From Hymenobacter sp. BRD67 (lineage in GTDB: Bacteria > Bacteroidota > Bacteroidia > Cytophagales > Hymenobacteraceae), in contig NZ_CP053904.1 in the NCBI RefSeq assembly GCF_013256425.1, positions 3,596,001 through 3,660,000 of the forward strand: DNA of 64,000 nt. The letters run 5' to 3'. A model generated the notes under the pieces. It searched no databases. It saw nothing but the letters and a program-made list of their open reading frames with translations, and was not told the DNA's origin. Position numbers and translations under genes: made by a program. The first letter of the stretch is position 1, and every line of letters starts with the position of its first letter. Positions 62,780 to 64,000 of this stretch are shown piece by piece.

Positions 62780-63040
62780 ATGTTTACCGCGATTTCAGCT
62801 ACCGTTCCCTCTAAAAGCATTGAGCAGCAAGTGCTGCGCATTATCAGTAAGCGCAAGGCTATCAAAGCTGTACGCTTGCGCCGCACCGCCAGCCTGAGTC
62901 GCGACCTGAGCTTTGATACCGTCGATGTAGTAGATATTATCGTGGAGTTGGAGCGCAACTTCCACATTCTGGTGCCCGACGAAGTACCCTTTTACACCGT
63001 TGGCGACTTTGTGCGCTATGTAACGGCCCACGCCGCGTAG
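62780..63040 (+). CDS. acyl-carrier-protein-like protein with Thr at the prosthetic-group position
   Basis: An 86-residue ACP fold: helix 1 (SIEQQVLRIISKRKA), the loop LSRDLSFDTVDVVDIIVELE, and helix 4 (VPFYTVGDFVRYVTAHAA). In canonical ACPs the motif is GxDSL, with Ser carrying 4'-phosphopantetheine. Here it reads FDTVDVV, so Thr stands at the Ser position. Standard phosphopantetheinyl transferases rarely use Thr, so this protein may be unmodified and act as a structural or regulatory relative. The following VVDIIVELERNF keeps the ACP pattern. It is not next to fatty acid or polyketide genes. A terminator hairpin (63059-63106) follows. Confidence 0.78.
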   Translation: MFTAISATVPSKSIEQQVLRIISKRKAIKAVRLRRTASLSRDLSFDTVDVVDIIVELERNFHILVPDEVPFYTVGDFVRYVTAHAA

Positions 63041-63058
63041 CGGTGGGCAGCCGTTACT

Positions 63059-63106
63059 AACCAAGAAGCCCCCTGACTTCCGTGCGAGGTCAGGGGCTTC
63101 TTGGTT
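63059..63106. terminator. bidirectional hairpin terminator
   Basis: AACCAAGAAGCCCC and GGGGCTTCTTGGTT pair, extended inside by TGAC with GTCA and one bulged C, from 63059 to 63106. It lies between the ACP-like gene and the convergent DUF1232 gene, and the plus strand continues GCTGTTTTCTTG. Confidence 0.88.
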
Positions 63107-63120
63107 GCTGTTTTCTTGCT

Positions 63121-63891
63121 TTAGCGCACGTTGCCACCCGTTTCGATGCGGCCATCGTTGCCGGCGCGGCTGCTATCGGTCGTGTTGGCTATGGCGTCAA
63201 TACCAGGGCGACTGTCGCTACCCACATCGGCCCCGGCATCGTGCACCGGGCGGGTAGTGGAGTTGGAAGGCGAGCCCAGCCCGGCATCGGTAGCCGACTG
63301 CCCGCTACCAGCCGGCCCATCGGGCAGGGCCAGGGTACCCGCGTTTTTAGCCGATTGATTGGTTGAGGCCGCGCTGCGGGTTTCCCAGGGCTCGGTGGCC
63401 GCCCGGTAAGCCGGGCTGGCGCCACGGCGCTTAAACAGCTCATCATCCGCCACGACAGTAGCCGCCTTGGCTGCTTCCCATTCGTGAAACTTATCCAGCT
63501 CGTGCTTAATGGAAGTGGAGAACCAGGCTATCAGCGCCATATCATCGAGCAGACCCACTACCGGAATAAAATCCGGAATCAGGTCAATCGGTGACAGAAA
63601 ATAGATGAGCACCGCCACGGCAGCCACTACTGTAGTAGTAGGCACACCGGTGTACTCGCCGGCGGCACTCAGCTTGATGAGGCGAAACAAGCTCTGGATG
63701 GTTTCCCAGGCCTCGTGAGCCAGCGTACCGATTTCTTTTTTCTCGCGGGCTTTGTTAAAGGCGTCGAGCAGCAGCTTCTTCAGGCGCGTAGGCTGCTTGA
63801 TATAGCCTTCGGCGGCAGCCAGAAATTTCTTAAAGATGACGGAGGCAGCGATATCACTGCCGGAGGGCGGAGGCGTGTTAGAAGTAGCCAT
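63121..63891 (-). CDS. YkvA/DUF1232-family membrane protein
   Basis: A 256-residue protein. The DUF1232 domain lies at about residues 85-130, with the signature IYFLSPIDLIPDFIPVVGLL and DDMALIAWFSTSIKHELDKF. This short hydrophobic pattern is found in many bacteria without known function. The first 85 residues are helical (FKKFLAAAEGYIKQPTRLKK). The C-terminal 90 residues are disordered, rich in Ser, Thr, Gly and Asp (GLGSPSNSTTRPVHDAGADV). It ends at a terminator shared with the ACP-like gene. No gene is seen from its start to the window end. Confidence 0.82.
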   Translation of the reverse strand: MATSNTPPPSGSDIAASVIFKKFLAAAEGYIKQPTRLKKLLLDAFNKAREKKEIGTLAHEAWETIQSLFRLIKLSAAGEYTGVPTTTVVAAVAVLIYFLSPIDLIPDFIPVVGLLDDMALIAWFSTSIKHELDKFHEWEAAKAATVVADDELFKRRGASPAYRAATEPWETRSAASTNQSAKNAGTLALPDGPAGSGQSATDAGLGSPSNSTTRPVHDAGADVGSDSRPGIDAIANTTDSSRAGNDGRIETGGNVR

Positions 63892-64000
63892 GCTGAAAAA
63901 AGGAGAGAAAGCGAAGCGGCACAGCCGCCTGAGGTTATCAACTGGCTGTTTACTGCATTAGCGGCTGTCAAGTTATACGCACACAAAAAACGACTCCCGG

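Overview
The window looks like a chromosomal segment of a GC-rich Bacteroidota bacterium, most likely Hymenobacter or a close relative (inferred, not searched). Evidence: a secreted protein with a type IX secretion C-terminal sorting domain, TAnnTTTG-type -7 promoter elements 25-35 bases before several starts, many SCG/SCH lipoprotein signals, LytTR and hybrid-kinase signalling, and a PafA-type phosphatase. No rRNA, tRNA or CRISPR array was seen.

Layout. 0-10 kb: end of a beta-propeller protein, a PAS-LuxR regulator, a Crp/Fnr regulator, a 1108-residue type IX cargo protein, and a hybrid histidine kinase convergent with a LytTR regulator. 10-25 kb: amino acid permease, a TonB-plug-like carboxypeptidase-domain protein, an AttH/CrtC lipocalin, chromate transporter, a Ser/Gly/Thr-repeat lipoprotein, a 2-oxoglutarate oxygenase, kynurenine 3-monooxygenase, free-Met-sulfoxide reductase, MscS channel, ArsR-type regulator, glutamyl-tRNA reductase and a sensor kinase. 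25.7-39.6 kb: surface-polysaccharide locus (RfbA, two UDP-sugar epimerases, RfbB, a UDP-HexNAc dehydrogenase, a hexapeptide acetyltransferase, a GT2 glycosyltransferase, a polytopic membrane protein), broken by an IS3 element inside an acyltransferase-3 gene and by decayed genes. 39.7-55.4 kb: 3-hydroxyanthranilate dioxygenase, an IS1182-like element, then metabolic genes (HAD, PafA, PPase, UbiA-like, NnrD/E, MsrB, serine dehydratase, LutB, M28 peptidase, IspF). 55.5-62.7 kb: a TetR-TolC-MFP-RND efflux operon with a visible operator. The end holds an acyl-carrier-like protein and a DUF1232 protein.

Three themes stand out. First, mobile or repetitive DNA is abundant: an IS3 copy with target duplication, an IS1182-like copy, an IS630 transposase tail, long perfect palindromes, REP-like hairpins, and a GxxExxY nuclease gene bracketed by inverted repeats that also occur as an empty hairpin 26 kb away; this last is the best candidate for an undescribed element. 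Second, at least thirteen genes are broken by exactly one missing base in or beside a homopolymer run, which points to systematic sequence error rather than biology; for those I give the joined coordinates. Third, some breaks (acyltransferase 3, and the 36.0-37.7 kb genes) look like real decay.
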